DNA from: Helopsaltes ochotensis
Taxonomy: Eukaryota > Chordata > Aves > Passeriformes > Locustellidae
Length of the DNA stretch: 64,000 bases
Assembly (NCBI GenBank): GCA_013400155.1
Contig: VXBM01001094.1
Coordinates: forward strand, 95,189-159,188
Direction: 5' to 3'
Shown here one piece after another: positions 12,743 to 25,700 of the stretch (position 1 is the stretch's first letter; the number at the start of each line of letters is the position of its first letter). Under the pieces are notes generated by a model. The model worked only from the letters and a program-made list of their open reading frames with translations. It was not told where the DNA came from and ran no database searches. The position numbers and the translations under genes are program-made.

Positions 12743-14379
12743 TGGAATACTTGAGATTAGCTTTGTCCGGTTTTCTTACTTATTATGGACACATATTTGG
12801 ACCTAAAGAATTGACTTAAACACAGACAAAAAAGCACCAAGATTTTCTTAGACATGGATTTGCACACCTGGGCTTTGAGTGCTAATTTAACTGGTTATTG
12901 CTGTGCTTTGTTTTGGTTGCTTCATAATAATTTCCATGATTTCTTGTTCAAAAAGTGTGGTAGGAAATGAGATGCATGTTGGGGATATAAGTTATTCATT
13001 CTGAAGTGAGCTCATTAGAGATGCCTGGCTGCCTCAGTGTTGAGGATCAGAATTTATTTTGGTGGATGTTAGAGGCTTTTCTATGAGTTCCAGTTGTTGG
13101 AGTTCACCTCAATAGCCAAGCCACAGGTGAAGGTTTCCAGAGGAGATTCCTGAGGAGTTTGTGCTCTGCCCCTCCCTGTCCCACGTTCCCTTTTGCCAAC
13201 ACCTGGAGAAGTTGCTTGCATCTCCCTTCTTTCTGTTGCATGCCTGAGGTTGCTTTTTCCAAATAATGGAAACTTTTGTTTGCATTTAACCATGTACAAA
13301 TGGACCAATGCAATTCCTGCAACTTCTTCAGATGTTTTTTTGCTTGGGATCTTTTCCTAATCGACTGATTACACAGTTTTTTTTCTGATTCTGAAAACAA
13401 ACAGGATCTTTGATCTTCTGGCCCATCACAAATAGAGGTGTTGTAGCATCTGAGCTACAGAATGGAATTGTGTGGTGCATTCCTGCAAAAAAATTGTGGG
13501 AGACTTGTCTAAGATGAGTGATATGGTATTTTACAGATATTTTCTAACTAGGGAAGTTGACACAATTGGCAATGCAATTACAAGGTCATGCAGCAACTTT
13601 TTGGTAGAGATAAGAACAAAGAAGTCCCAATTCTCAGTCCTGTGGTGTAACAGCCAAGACTGCATATTTATAGCTCATGCTCTTTATTTATATGTTCCCT
13701 ATATAAAGTGTCCAAGAACAAAAGAGACAGAAGTTCTCATCCTGAAAGTTAGCATCTGAAATATGAACTTTCTGAAAGTTTTTGTTAAAATCCCTGGGGA
13801 ATGCCAGATATCCCATTTCCTGGGACTCTTAAAGGTCATTTGTTGAACAGTTTCTTCTAAGCATATATGACAAATTATTCCCTTGGCACAATAAACAGGA
13901 CTCCAGCCCTTTAATTATAATATAGCACTCAATATCTTTAGACATTTCAACGTTTCCTGTGTATCCTACACATTTCATTACAAGGAAAGGTTGAACAGAA
14001 TTAAAAGGGTGACATTACCCAAAGATTGATAGTTTACCTGTCCAGAAGGGAAGGTTGTAGTACAAGAGAGCACAAAAGAAGGAAGGATCCAAACCAAGTT
14101 TTGATTGCAGAGGAGACTCGGATAAGAGAGTTTTTATTATCCACAGCTTTTAGCCTTATTTACCATCAGGCTATCTTGCCACAAGCATGCTTTTTAGTTC
14201 TGACAGCTCTGAATTATGACCATTGTGGGATCCTATCTCATTAACTGAAATGGGAGAATAAAACATCAAACAATCATAAAAATAATTTGGCACTGTGAAA
14301 CCACTTAGGAGCAGCTGTCAAACAGGTTGGAAGATAAAGTTCTAAATAAAAAGAATAGAAAGCGCTGCAATGTCCTGCC

Positions 14380-14960
14380 ATATGCTTCCTCTGCATTATA
14401 GACTCCTTAATAATATGAAGTGCCTGTGTTTATGCAGAATAGGCCAGACACTCCATATATGATAATGATTATGCCTTAACCCCAATTTAGTAAAGACATA
14501 CTCCTCCTTTTCCTAATCAGATATTGCAGAAGCAGTTTTCTGAAAACGTTCCTAATGCCAAGACATATTTTATCTCCGAAGGCTGTGGCAGGAGATAGGG
14601 CTTTGTCTTGCCTGTTGTCATGGCTTGGAGCCCAGTTTTAGGACAGCAAGGCCCCTCTGGGGCTCTTCTCCAGCAGTTTTCATCCACCAATTCAAAAACA
14701 TACATCTTTATCAAGCTGTTGTTGTCAGACAACATTAGATAATTAATAGGCCATTTGTCAGCCTGCACAAAACATGTTAAAATCCCAAACGCAATCAGGA
14801 TAAATATAGTTGCCCGCTCTCTGAAGGCTTTTTGTTCTGACATGCAGGCATTGCAGGCAGATATTTACTATTAAACAAGACTCATTATTAATCACATCTA
14901 ATGTTAATTAATTAACCGCCTCTGTGCATTGAGGGGGCTCTGTGACTTTCAATTGCTTTA
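14380..14960. promoter_or_regulatory. Candidate conserved non-coding block
   Basis: AT-rich, repeat-free sequence with several homeodomain-type words (TAATTA, TTAATTAATTAA, ATTATTAATC) clustered near its 3' end. Regulatory function is inferred from composition and motif density only. Confidence 0.25.
14903..14916. promoter_or_regulatory. 14-bp HNF1/homeodomain-like palindrome
   Basis: GTTAATTAATTAAC is a perfect palindrome made of GTTAAT and ATTAAC half-sites. The HNF1 consensus has the same half-sites spaced by one base; here the spacing is two, so binding by HNF1 is uncertain and another homeodomain dimer is possible. Confidence 0.35.
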
Positions 14961-16370
14961 AGGAGCTAATTGGTAACTTAGCAGTTTGCACGGATGCTGT
15001 TTCTTGTTCTGTTCACATCAACTTCTTCAGCTTGATAGAACAACAGTGTTCATTAAAAAACAAGAATAAAAAGGGGTATTTTCAGCAGCATAAATGAATA
15101 ATAATTAATGTGATAAGCCCACATCTGAGCTTTGTAGGGAAGGTGCGGTGGTTTTGTTAGACACCTTTGGTGTTGCTGAGTTGGGAGGGGTGTGCAGGTA
15201 CACTCTAGGGGCTGGAGGCCAATTCGGTGGGCTGTGGATGATGTTGTTCCACACTTCCATGATCCAAGCAGAGCTGCTGGAAGATGCTGTCCACCCGGAG
15301 ACACCACAACAGCCTTCTTGAGCTGCCTGACTCAGAGCTGCTGAGGAGCAGTAATTACAGAGATTTTTTTTCTGAAAACCCTGATGCTTTTACAGTTTGT
15401 TCCTAATTCTCCTTCACTCTGCACTTGGCTCATCTCTGAGCAGTGGAGAATGAGTGTTTCTCCTACTGGTGAGGTGCCCCCAAGGCTGGTGCTTCCTCTC
15501 AGCCAGGTGTGTTTGCCTGAGGACAGGAACTGTCGAGAAGCAGAACCTTTCCACTTTAAGATGTCCTTCTCTTGTTCTAAATGCCATTTGTTCCTGCTGA
15601 AAGGAGAAGAGAAGCAGGATTCTCCATGGAGATGAGACCAGCAATTCACATGGCAGACAACAAGGCAACACAACACTTGAGCAATCTCTTGGGCTGCAGA
15701 ATTTCTGGTGAACCAAACCAGAAGGCCACGGCCTTACAGGATGCAGGGTTTGGCCCAAGATGGCCACTGGTAACACTGGAAGCAAGTGCCCTTTTTCTTT
15801 TTTCTGCGTGTTTTCTCAAGGTGTACATTCCATTCTGCGTCCTGAGCATGCCTTCAGTGTTGTGGTGGCTGGCGGTGACTCAGCCTCGTGTAAGAGGAAT
15901 TAAATTGTGTAACACTAAAGGCATTGTGTAGAAAAAGAGGTGGGGAAGAACATTGCTTAGTTACCTTTTCCTAGAAATTCTGCTCCTGCAAAACTTCCAT
16001 GGAAATCAGCACGAGGCTGGCACTGGGAGCGCTCACCACATTAATCCCAAACATAACTTGTGAAAACTGCCTTTGCTTCACGTTCCCATTATATGACTTG
16101 GGGGCATAAGTGTCTGGGCTACAAAAACTATAAATCTTTTAAAATAGTTGCTGATTTCATCACCCACTAAATAAAGATGACATTTTTGTGAAATATTTTG
16201 TATTCAGGCTGTCTGTCCAGCCGTGCTTTGCACTCCCTCCTCTTTGCTGTGTCAATATTTGCATTACCAACCCTATTTTGGAGGATTTCTAACTTGATTT
16301 TTACATTTATTTTGGCGAAGAATGTGGAACACAGCTTCTTGCTCTGAGAGAGAATTTGTTTTAAGAGAAG

Positions 16371-16390
16371 ATGATGATGATGATGATGGA
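16371..16390. repeat. (ATG)n microsatellite, about six units
   Basis: A short run of ATG/GAT trinucleotides. It yields a run of His codons on the reverse strand but is not in a credible gene. Confidence 0.85.
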
Positions 16391-16761
16391 TTTTGACTTG
16401 GAGTGGTGCTGGTCTCCTTGAGGGAAATGGCTTGGGAGGGGTTGGTGCAGCCTGGCTGGGAGTGTTGCCCCCCAGCCCCGTGGCACTGAGATAAATGTGG
16501 TCCATGTGCTTCTCCATTGCCATGGAGCACCACCTCCCTGCCAAGTCTAGAGGCTGGGCCAGGGGGAATGGCTCAGGAGGGGAACTGCATTTCTCTCAGC
16601 ACATTTGAGGTTGAGAACAGCGTTGTGCCTCAATTCTAATGAACTTCCAGTTAAAACCTCCCAAAATAATTAGGGAAAGGGATTTTTTTGGGGGCCCTGG
16701 ATGAAAATACAGTCTTTAAGTTCTTTTAGATTGTGCCTATAATCTTGTGTTTTAGCTGTTT

Positions 16762-16775
16762 ATTTGCATATGCAT
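16762..16775. promoter_or_regulatory. Octamer / POU dimer-like site
   Basis: ATTTGCAT, a perfect octamer motif, overlaps TTGCATATGCAT, which matches 11 of 12 bases of the palindromic POU-dimer (MORE) element ATGCATATGCAT. Function is inferred from the motif only. Confidence 0.3.
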
Positions 16776-19700
16776 CAACAAAATCTTATATGTACCTGTG
16801 TCAAAAAATAAGTTCTTATACATTTATATGTTCATAACTGCATAGGTAGGTATTTTAAATTTCATTGCATCTATAAGGTGTGTATCAGGCATTTTCTTCC
16901 ACAGATATGCTTTAAACAGCTCTCACACATGGGAACTGCAGAACTTGGATTCTTTTATTCCTGCTGAAGTGCTGACACCAAGTTCTATGAGAGGGGGACT
17001 TAACGCAGAGTTAAAAATGTCCTTTAGCTAACAAAGCCTGGTGCTAGGATTAAATTTAAATCAGTGTTAGCATTACTGGGGAAGCCTCACTGGCTAAAGC
17101 TGTGTTGAGCGAAGCTGCAGCGTATTCTCTCATCACAAACCCAACAATCTGCTTCAGTAAAACATGTCACAGGCACTTATCCTGAGAGCAAGAAGCTGTT
17201 GCAGTTGGGAAGGTTTGGTTTTTGTAATTGTGGCTCCAAGCACAGGGTCTCTGTGGGCCTCACACAGGGTCTTTGTGCTCCTTCTGGGTGCATTATCCAG
17301 GCCTGAACTCCAGGGAGATGCTCAGGTTGTCCACGTCACCTACCAGGGCTGTGGCTTGGTCCATCAGAAAACGAAGCACCTTCTGCCAGCAGCCTGCTCG
17401 TCACATCAGGCATCACCTGCTGCCGTGGGCTTGCTCTGGGCTTCCTGGGATAGCTCAATCATCTTGCCTGGAATCCCTGGGACTCCAGCACTGCCTGAGA
17501 CTTGTGCCCACAGCATGCCTGGCTGGCAGTGGAAACTGTAGCTGCATCCTTGTCTTGGTGGTACGTGCTTAAAAACCCTAAAATATTACATATTTCCAGC
17601 AGGGGCTTCAGAAGATGCCGGATTAAATGGTTAAGTAGGCTTAGGCTTGTGTTTCGAGCAAGGGGCTTGCTTGAGGAATAATGTTTATGTTGGCTTTGTG
17701 CTGGCAAATATACAATCAAGACAAACCAGAAACTGTTGCTTTCAAGCTGTAACACTGTTTTGGGGAAGAGAGGGATGCTTAATTCCCCAGCTAGAGGGAG
17801 AATCTTCTCTCACCCAAACTCTGAGCTGCAAAATGCAGTTTCAGGCAGAGAAAACTCCCTTAAAACCATGGAAGTATTTTCCAATAGTAGCATTCAAATG
17901 TCTCTCTTCTGTAACACCAGAGCAGCAGAATTCCACAGGAGAGGATGAAAAGCATGGCAGTACCTGTGGAGAATGCTGGAGTCTGGCATCAGTTTATATT
18001 TTCCCCACTTTTTCTGGACTGAAGGCCTGCAAATGTTCTCAGTCTGGGTTACAACTGCCATCAAAACCACAAAAAGTGTCCTTGACCCAGGAGGCAGTTT
18101 TATTGAATTATGTAATGATTGCCAAGCGGTATCTAAGGCTGACCAACAAGGTTATATCCTAGACTTCCTCGTGGACATTTAAGCAAGTTTGGCTGGGGTT
18201 GGATAAGAAGAAATTTAAGGCTACTTCCATTCTAAAAATGCAAAGCCATTTCAAAGCAAGAAATAATTCTGAAGAGAATTTGTATATGCTTGATTGATTA
18301 TCTTATTTTAATCCATATTAAAGCTTTAAGTCTTTAGGTGTGGCTCTTTAGTTCTAACATCTCATAAATTATGGCTATAATGAAGCAGTCATTTATCCAG
18401 GGCTGATGATAAATGGCTTGCCCTAGGAGGAACTAAAGAATAGGCAAGTAGATCATTTTCATATTTGGTGAAAACAATATTAAGTACCCAGACCTCAGTG
18501 ATTGCCCTAATAAATGAATAATCTGAGGTGAGGGGCTTGGCAGTCAGCGTAAAAAATAACCTGAGCTTTGGCTGTCATTTGTCAGGCTTTGCTATGACAG
18601 CATGCATTATGGGTAAATGAGCAATCAGCAGGAACTATGTTATGGCTGGGATGTTTTTGAGAAATTTATCATATGCATTGCTTGGTACCTTTAAGACCTT
18701 AAGGTTTAATGGCTATAGTGCATGACTGCAAGCGAATACAGTTCTTATTTACCATCCCATGCTTCATTTGCACTGGATCCCCTTTTTTCCAGGTATTAGG
18801 GGAATGAACCTCTGTTAGTTTTGTTTCCCAGACTCTCGCTTGAGCAGGATATTCCGGCCTGCTCCATGCTACTTCTTAAGGCACGATGATATTTAAGGGA
18901 TTTTGAGGATACTCCACTCAGCATAGTGGAGATGTCAATTTATATTTAATGAGCTAAGTCAGTAACACATGGATCGGATGTGTAGGAACAAAACCCAGGG
19001 GAAATGCAAGGAGGCACAATAAAGCACTCCTCCAAACACCTGAAGTGCAGTGGGAAATTAGGTGCTGTTACCTCTTAATTAGCCATGAAAAATGCTGGTA
19101 CGGAGTGGGGACCACAGCAAAGGGTGCTAGCAGGTGTCTTGGCACAACATAAACCTATTTTTCCAGACTGCTCCCCATGGAATTGCAGCACCAGTGGTGT
19201 GCTCCATGATGTAGTGCCTTATGACTGATGGACTTGGGGTAACGTTCATAAAATGTGCCCCAATTGTTCCTCTCTGCTGCTGAGATTTAGCACTTTTATC
19301 TGACAACTCTTCCCCAGGTCACCTCAGCTGCAACTTCTTGGAAGGGGAGACACAAAAGCAGCAAAACTCTTATTTTATGTCCCTTGTGTAATTATTTAAT
19401 GGAAATATAAGAAGATATGTGATGATGGAGCAGATCTGAGGGATGCAGGTGTGCTGAGGCACTGGGGGGAGCGGAGCAGTGGGGCTGAGGCTGCACGTGA
19501 GGAAGGGCAGTCCCACACCAGGGCCACTTCTGGAAATGTTGATATCATCAAGTGGGCACAGATATCGAAACCCACGGCCTGGATTTCTGTGAGACTCCTT
19601 GGTTGTGAACAACATGGAGAGGAATTTCTTTCTGCCTAAACAAACAGAGATTAGCAGGACAAGTATTTGGGTGAAGGAATGAGCAATGAAATCGTGCTCT

Positions 19701-22700
19701 TCTGAGAGGCTGAGGCTTGGGAAGCTCGTCCTGGCATCACACCTGCCTCTTCATGGGATGCATGTTACATCAGATCACTTCTCTGTTAGCTTTCTTCAGG
19801 TTTTTGAAGGAAGAAATGATGCAGGGACATGACAATTTTTTTAATATCTGGAAAGAAAAACCAAACAAGCCAAGCCATGGTATTTTCCACTAGCAGAATA
19901 TACTTTCAGGATGAAGCTTTTAGGGGAGTTCTTAACCGCAACTTTGTTTTCTGCTCCTAAAACCTCAGCCTGTGAGGTGTGGAGGACATTACAAGCAACG
20001 AGAGTGTCTTTGCTCACTTTGAAGCTGAGCACACTCTTTGAGAAATGTGAGCTCAAATGAACATCTTTCACTGGTGCATCGGGGCAGAGTTTTGCAGCGA
20101 ATCCCAGGACAAAATCCACATCCTCCTCTCTGCCCCGCTCAAAGTTTGCCCTTCTGCTGGTGTGCTGTCTTCCCAGCAAAAAAACTTTGTTTTTTATGGC
20201 TTTTGTAATATTTTTTTACTATCATAGAAGAAAGGAATGTTAGAAAGTGCTCTGATCTAGCTTTTCTTAAAATTTAAATGCTAGTCTGCCACAGCTTTCA
20301 ATATCTCTTTACCTGCTGCCACTTATACCTTTCACTTCTCATTAAGGAAACGAACCCAGAAGATTAAAGCACTCCCAATTTAGCTTTCTAAATGGGAAGT
20401 GAAAGTTGAAAGCAGACCAGCTGAGAATAAGCGCCACTGAGATCTGCAGCTGGGGCTGATGCTATTAGAAGAAAGAGGCCACTTCTTGCTTCTGATCTGT
20501 CATTTGAGGAAGCTTGTTTATGTATGGGTCTGACACCAGATGAATATGTAGTGCCCTTTCTCATTGAGATGAAAGTTCTGCTTGAGACCGATCAGATATC
20601 ACATCGCTAAATACTAAGAGTTTTATAAAAAGTAAGCCAGCAGTCCTGTCTAAGAACAAGTTCATCTTTGTGGAGTCCAGCATGGGATTTGGAGCCTGAG
20701 GTTGGGGCAAGAGACTTTAAACCCTCTTGATTGAATTCTGGGAGACTGGATTTGTCTAATTTGTAGGCTCAGAGGGTGCAGGGAAAGGAGAGCAGAGAAA
20801 GGTGGAAGGTTCCTTGTGTTCCTTAAACTAATTTTTAATATCTGGTCACTGTGCTCATTACAGATGTTTCCCTGCACCTCTGCATCCATTCGAAGCTGAT
20901 GGAGCAAATGGGGACCCTCCAAAAGCTGTGGAATCCTTAGGGAACATGACTTGGAAGCAGCATTAGAGCACACTTAGCAGGAAGGAGCTCTGTGCTGCCC
21001 ATGAGGCACAGAGAGCACAGCAGAGGGTACCTGGAGCTCAGCTGCTCCAACACATCTCTTTGTAGTGCAAACAGATGGAGAAATACCAGTTTATTTCATT
21101 TCTGCAGACCAACATTTGAAGAAAATACAATGCAGTGTAGTGTTTCTCATTCTACATCTGTATGTGCAGCTTTTGTGTTGGTGTCTTACTGCCCACAAAG
21201 CAGAGACAAATTTATTATACACACAACTCACTAAGCCACTGCCAATAGGAAGAGGTTGGAACTGAGTGGTTATTGGGAAGGTTAGAAATATCTGTTAATA
21301 GAAATATTAATATATTTGCCTTTTGTGATATAAGTGTGTCTGGACATCTATCTGACTCACCTTGCTGAATCTGAGCTGGTGTCAGCAAGTGAAAGCCTTC
21401 ATTTTTCTTGAATTTATTTAGTAGTACAGTTTCAAATTGAAAATGCAGGAGCAGAGTTTACTGCCTGGTGTTCTCCACAGGGGATGTGGATGCTAAGTCT
21501 GCAGTTTGAACTACGTTGTGAGTTAAGTGATCTCTGTTTATCCTACAGTATGTTACAAGTATCAGTTTGCTCTAAATATATTGGTTTTAAATAACTTCTG
21601 GGAATGGAAAAGAAGGTCTGAATATACCATGTAGCTTTTATTGCTTAATTGTTTATAGTAACCCTAAATAATAATAAAGTAGACTGGCTACAGAACCTGT
21701 CCTAGTAAAATCTGGGAGCAGTGGTATGGCAGAATTTCTCAGTTTGAAGGGACTCTGTCTTTGACAGTTCTCCTAAGGTAGGTTATTTTGGAGAAAACAT
21801 ATGTTTCCATTTTCTCTCCCTCAGCTTCCCTTTTAGTCCCCAGGCTCCACCAGGGTCACAGCAACATTAAGGCTTTTGTCACTGTGATTAATAGCTCTTT
21901 AGATCATCTTTAATTCACTCACTAATGACTGAGGGTCTTTCTGCTCTCCAAGTAATCGCGTGATGTATGAGCCGATAGTACACCTTGTGGCAGAGGTGAA
22001 AATCATTCAGGCAATGCAAATATTGTCACGGGGACAAATGTTTTCCCTGTTAATAAAAATTAATGAATTCTACCCAGGAGCTAGTTAAAGAAGCTCTGGT
22101 GAGAGAGACCCAAACACAAACAAGTTCTCGCTGCTTGGAACCATTAATTCAGTCTTTCTAGATATGTGAGGATAATTATTATTAGTATTTCTGCATCTAC
22201 ATAATAGATGAGAGAATGGCAGGTTGATTTAATTACACAAATGCATTGCATTGCAGGTAGATCTGTCTTTCAGCTATGTCCACGTGCTGGTCCTCACATG
22301 AGACGTGTTATTTTGGTGCTTTGTCTTGGTTATATCATGGATTTCAGTGCTTTGGAGTCAATTTATTGAAAGTAAGCTCCAGTTCCAGGCTGAATGTTTC
22401 CTCCCAACCAAGAACCACCTTGGTCAGGATGTCATACCTGTAAAATGGTGCAAAGATGTTTATTTTTTTTTATAAGTCCCTGTTACACATCATAAAAGGT
22501 TGATGAAACAGGCTGTAAATTAATCAGCTGGAAGAGGGGGGGGAAATGCTTCCAGTGTCTCATTATTATATTTATTGCACGTGTATGAGTAACAATAAAA
22601 ATGCAGTGTCCCTCAGCCAGGTCACCTTCTGGGGTGGGTTTTGCCACCCCTCAGTCAGGGCCCAGGCTTTGTTGTGCTGAGCTGTTGGAAAGGTGTTTCT

Positions 22701-25700
22701 TATTTACTTGGTGTAGCACAAGCCACGGTTAATGCTGTTGTCTTTTTGTTTCGTTTTGGTAGCCACCAATTCTTTCTTCTGATGACAAAAAGCTATTGTC
22801 TCAGTGGAATAAATATTTCTGAATTACTTCCCAGTCCCAGCCTTATCATTTACATCTTAGAACAAGAAAACAGTAAACTTTTAAAAGACATAATTTTACC
22901 TCTTCACAGTGCTTATCTACAAAGGAACATATTACTGAGGGGGGGAAAGAGCTCTAGTTGTTACTATTATTTCTGGTAGACACCCAAGGAGAGTAGCTAA
23001 TTTGTTCTTCATTAATGCCAAGGACAAATAAAAAAGCAAGGACTGAATTATGCATTTATTTCCATTGTGCCTCTAACATGGACTTCCACTCCCCATCATC
23101 CTCCAAAAGAATTCCCAAACCTTTGCTGTGCATTTCATGTGATACCATAGGGTGCAATAATGTGGTTTTAAAAGAAGATGAATTTAGTGGTGAATCTTAA
23201 TTGAAGGCAGAAAATTGCATGCAGCCCCCCTGCTGAAGGAAGGATGGACAGTTGGCTGCAATCAGAGGGGTTTTTTGATATAGCTCGACAACCACCTTTT
23301 AGTATTAGTTCGCAGAGGCCTCGGCAAAAACCTTAGAGTCAAATTTATTTGGAATTTGAGCACTTTTTTTAAACCTGGGCATGACAACAGTTCTTTGAAT
23401 TATACCGGTTTTCTCTTTTCTCATGAGCTGAGGCAGCCTTAGACTTGTGGGTGACTGGAGATGAAATTCCCAGCCTGTACAGCCCTGTGCAAAATGAAAG
23501 GTATATGGAACTGACCTTTCAATTATTAACACATGAGTGTATGTACCCAGGTTCCCCTTTTGACAACTAAATGCCACAGGGCCCAGGCTCAGCCCCTTGG
23601 GGGTTAAGGGCATTTTCAAGGGATTCACTGAGGTTTGGATGTGTCCCTTACAAAGGTTTTGCGCTTGCATAAAACCCAAAGCACTTGGGTTTGAAATTAA
23701 TAGATTTTTATGTGAAAACTTCTTTTTTTATTTATGGTGGAATGTATAAATATTCAATGAAAAGGATTTTTAATTTTTCTGTCAGAAGAAGTGTTTGACC
23801 CTTGTCTCAAAATGCTGTGATAAATGATATTGTCTTACATATAATATTAATAAAATATTAAAAGAGCTGCTATGCTGCATCTGCTAGAATGTATAAAGGA
23901 GGATTCAAAAATGCATTACCATGCTAGAGACAGAATCAATTTTATTCCAGCAGAATAACTCTGTGGGAAATTAAGGAGGATTCTTCAGCCTGTTTCTGGA
24001 GATGTAGTCGTGAATTACTTGGTGAAATCAAAATCTGGATTTCCCAGCTCGCGTTTAACTTCAGGAAACCAGACTACATTGATTAAAGTTTGCTTAATAA
24101 AAGAATTGGGAAGGGTTTTGTGCTGCTCTCCAGTGATAAATTGCCGCAATCTTTTCTTTTATTATCACCCTGCTAGTCCTCTGCTGCTCAGCCCTGAATT
24201 AGGCACCTAAACAAGATCCAGATTTGCCAAAGTGCTCGGGAGTCAGGAGTTTCCACTGGGAGACATTTTTTCCCTGAACTTCCAGAAGAATTAGGTAATG
24301 GAGACGGCCCGTTCAGTGTCACAGAGGGAACCAGGCTGTTTGGCAGCCCTGACCTAAAAGGTTTCAATTTTCTGGGTGTTGTTGCTTCTGCAGCTTCAGG
24401 CGTGTGTACAGGAGAGTGTGGCTCTGTCTACATCACCCTCTGCTTCTGGTCATGGCTGGGGTGAGAGGAGACAGCAATCCTCCAGAAAGCCTCTCTCTTA
24501 AAATGCCTGAACTCCTCCTATCACCTCGGGTGGCTGAGTATCAACCACTTCCCTTGACGCTGAATTTCAAGTAGGTGGAACAGTTATTGCTGGAATAAGG
24601 TTGTTGAAGTTTTACTGGAGCATAATCTGCCTTTAGGAAAAAAAATTGTATTGTTTCAGTGGGAAGTTCTGACTGTCAAAGGTTAGAGATGAATACGTTA
24701 TGTATGCACACAGCAATTATTGTGGGAAGGGCATTATATTAGGATAGAATTTTGTCCAGCCATGCAGCATTAGCTTCTTGTGATGAGCCAAGTCACCCAA
24801 AAGAGCCTCAGAGCACACCTGGCAGGTTTGAATTTTTGAGTTTCTTGCTGATTTTTATATTCCTAGTGTCTCACATTTAGTTTCTTCTAGTCCAGCTTTC
24901 TTATGTGCAGGGGAATAAAAAGTTTCCACAGTGCAGAGGAAACTAGGATGAAACCTGTCTCGGTACAAAGTGACTTCACTTGCTTCCTAATTTTTTTGGG
25001 GTGGGAAAATCCAAGGAGGGAAACCAGCAGGTCTTTCCCAATCCCTGTCTCTGTTTTTTTCCATCAAGGTTGATGAGCTGAAGCCCAAAAGTCATCCATA
25101 CCTGGGATTCTGTGGATTAAAAGCTGCCAAAAATGGAGCTGTTCTCTCCACATCCAAGTCAATAGGTGGCAAATAAGAGAAGGAGGGCATAAGAGAAGGA
25201 GGCCTGAGCATCTCATCAAACTGATTTAAAAAAGAAATTTAATCACTTGCAGTAGAATCCGAGCCCTGTGCGTTGTACAGGATGTGAGGGATTTATATTG
25301 GATGATTGTCTAATCTTCCATGTAAGTGGAACTTCTTTGGCCTTATTTTGAACCTGGAGTAATAAAGAAAGCAAAGGTAAACTTAAAGTATTGTTTTACT
25401 CTAAATGCTTTCAGTAAAGGGCCTTGTTATCTAATGATTGGTACTGGCTGGCTGGTATAAATCGTGCTGTTTGCTCCCTGCACTCATGGCGAAGGAAAGC
25501 AGAGGCAAAAGGAAATCAATTGGAACTAGCAGGTAACAAATGACCAGTCTGAGGCAAGCATAGCAGATGGGGGAAATAGAGTTGTGGGCATACATTATTG
25601 GGAAATGCAGCGGTGACTTTCCCCGTTATTTAAGAAATGCAGCAAATAATGAATACTTTTGATGGAGGGAGCTGCTCGGATAATTAAGGATGTTGCAGGT

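Larger units (their letters stand above)
9481..14379. other. Intronic sequence, no gene seen
   Basis: Mixed-composition DNA holding the 12213 hairpin and the 12-bp duplication. The 194-codon frame at 12170-12754 has no protein-like features. Confidence 0.6.

Noticed and set aside
12170..12754. Forward 194-codon open frame
   Set aside because: No domain or protein-like pattern; its length is explained by GC-richness and the hairpin, and it overlaps other frames on both strands.
20221..20260. Possible second CR1 tail (ATCATAGAAGAAAGG)
   Set aside because: Only a short word resembles the CR1 end and no adjoining CR1 sequence is seen.
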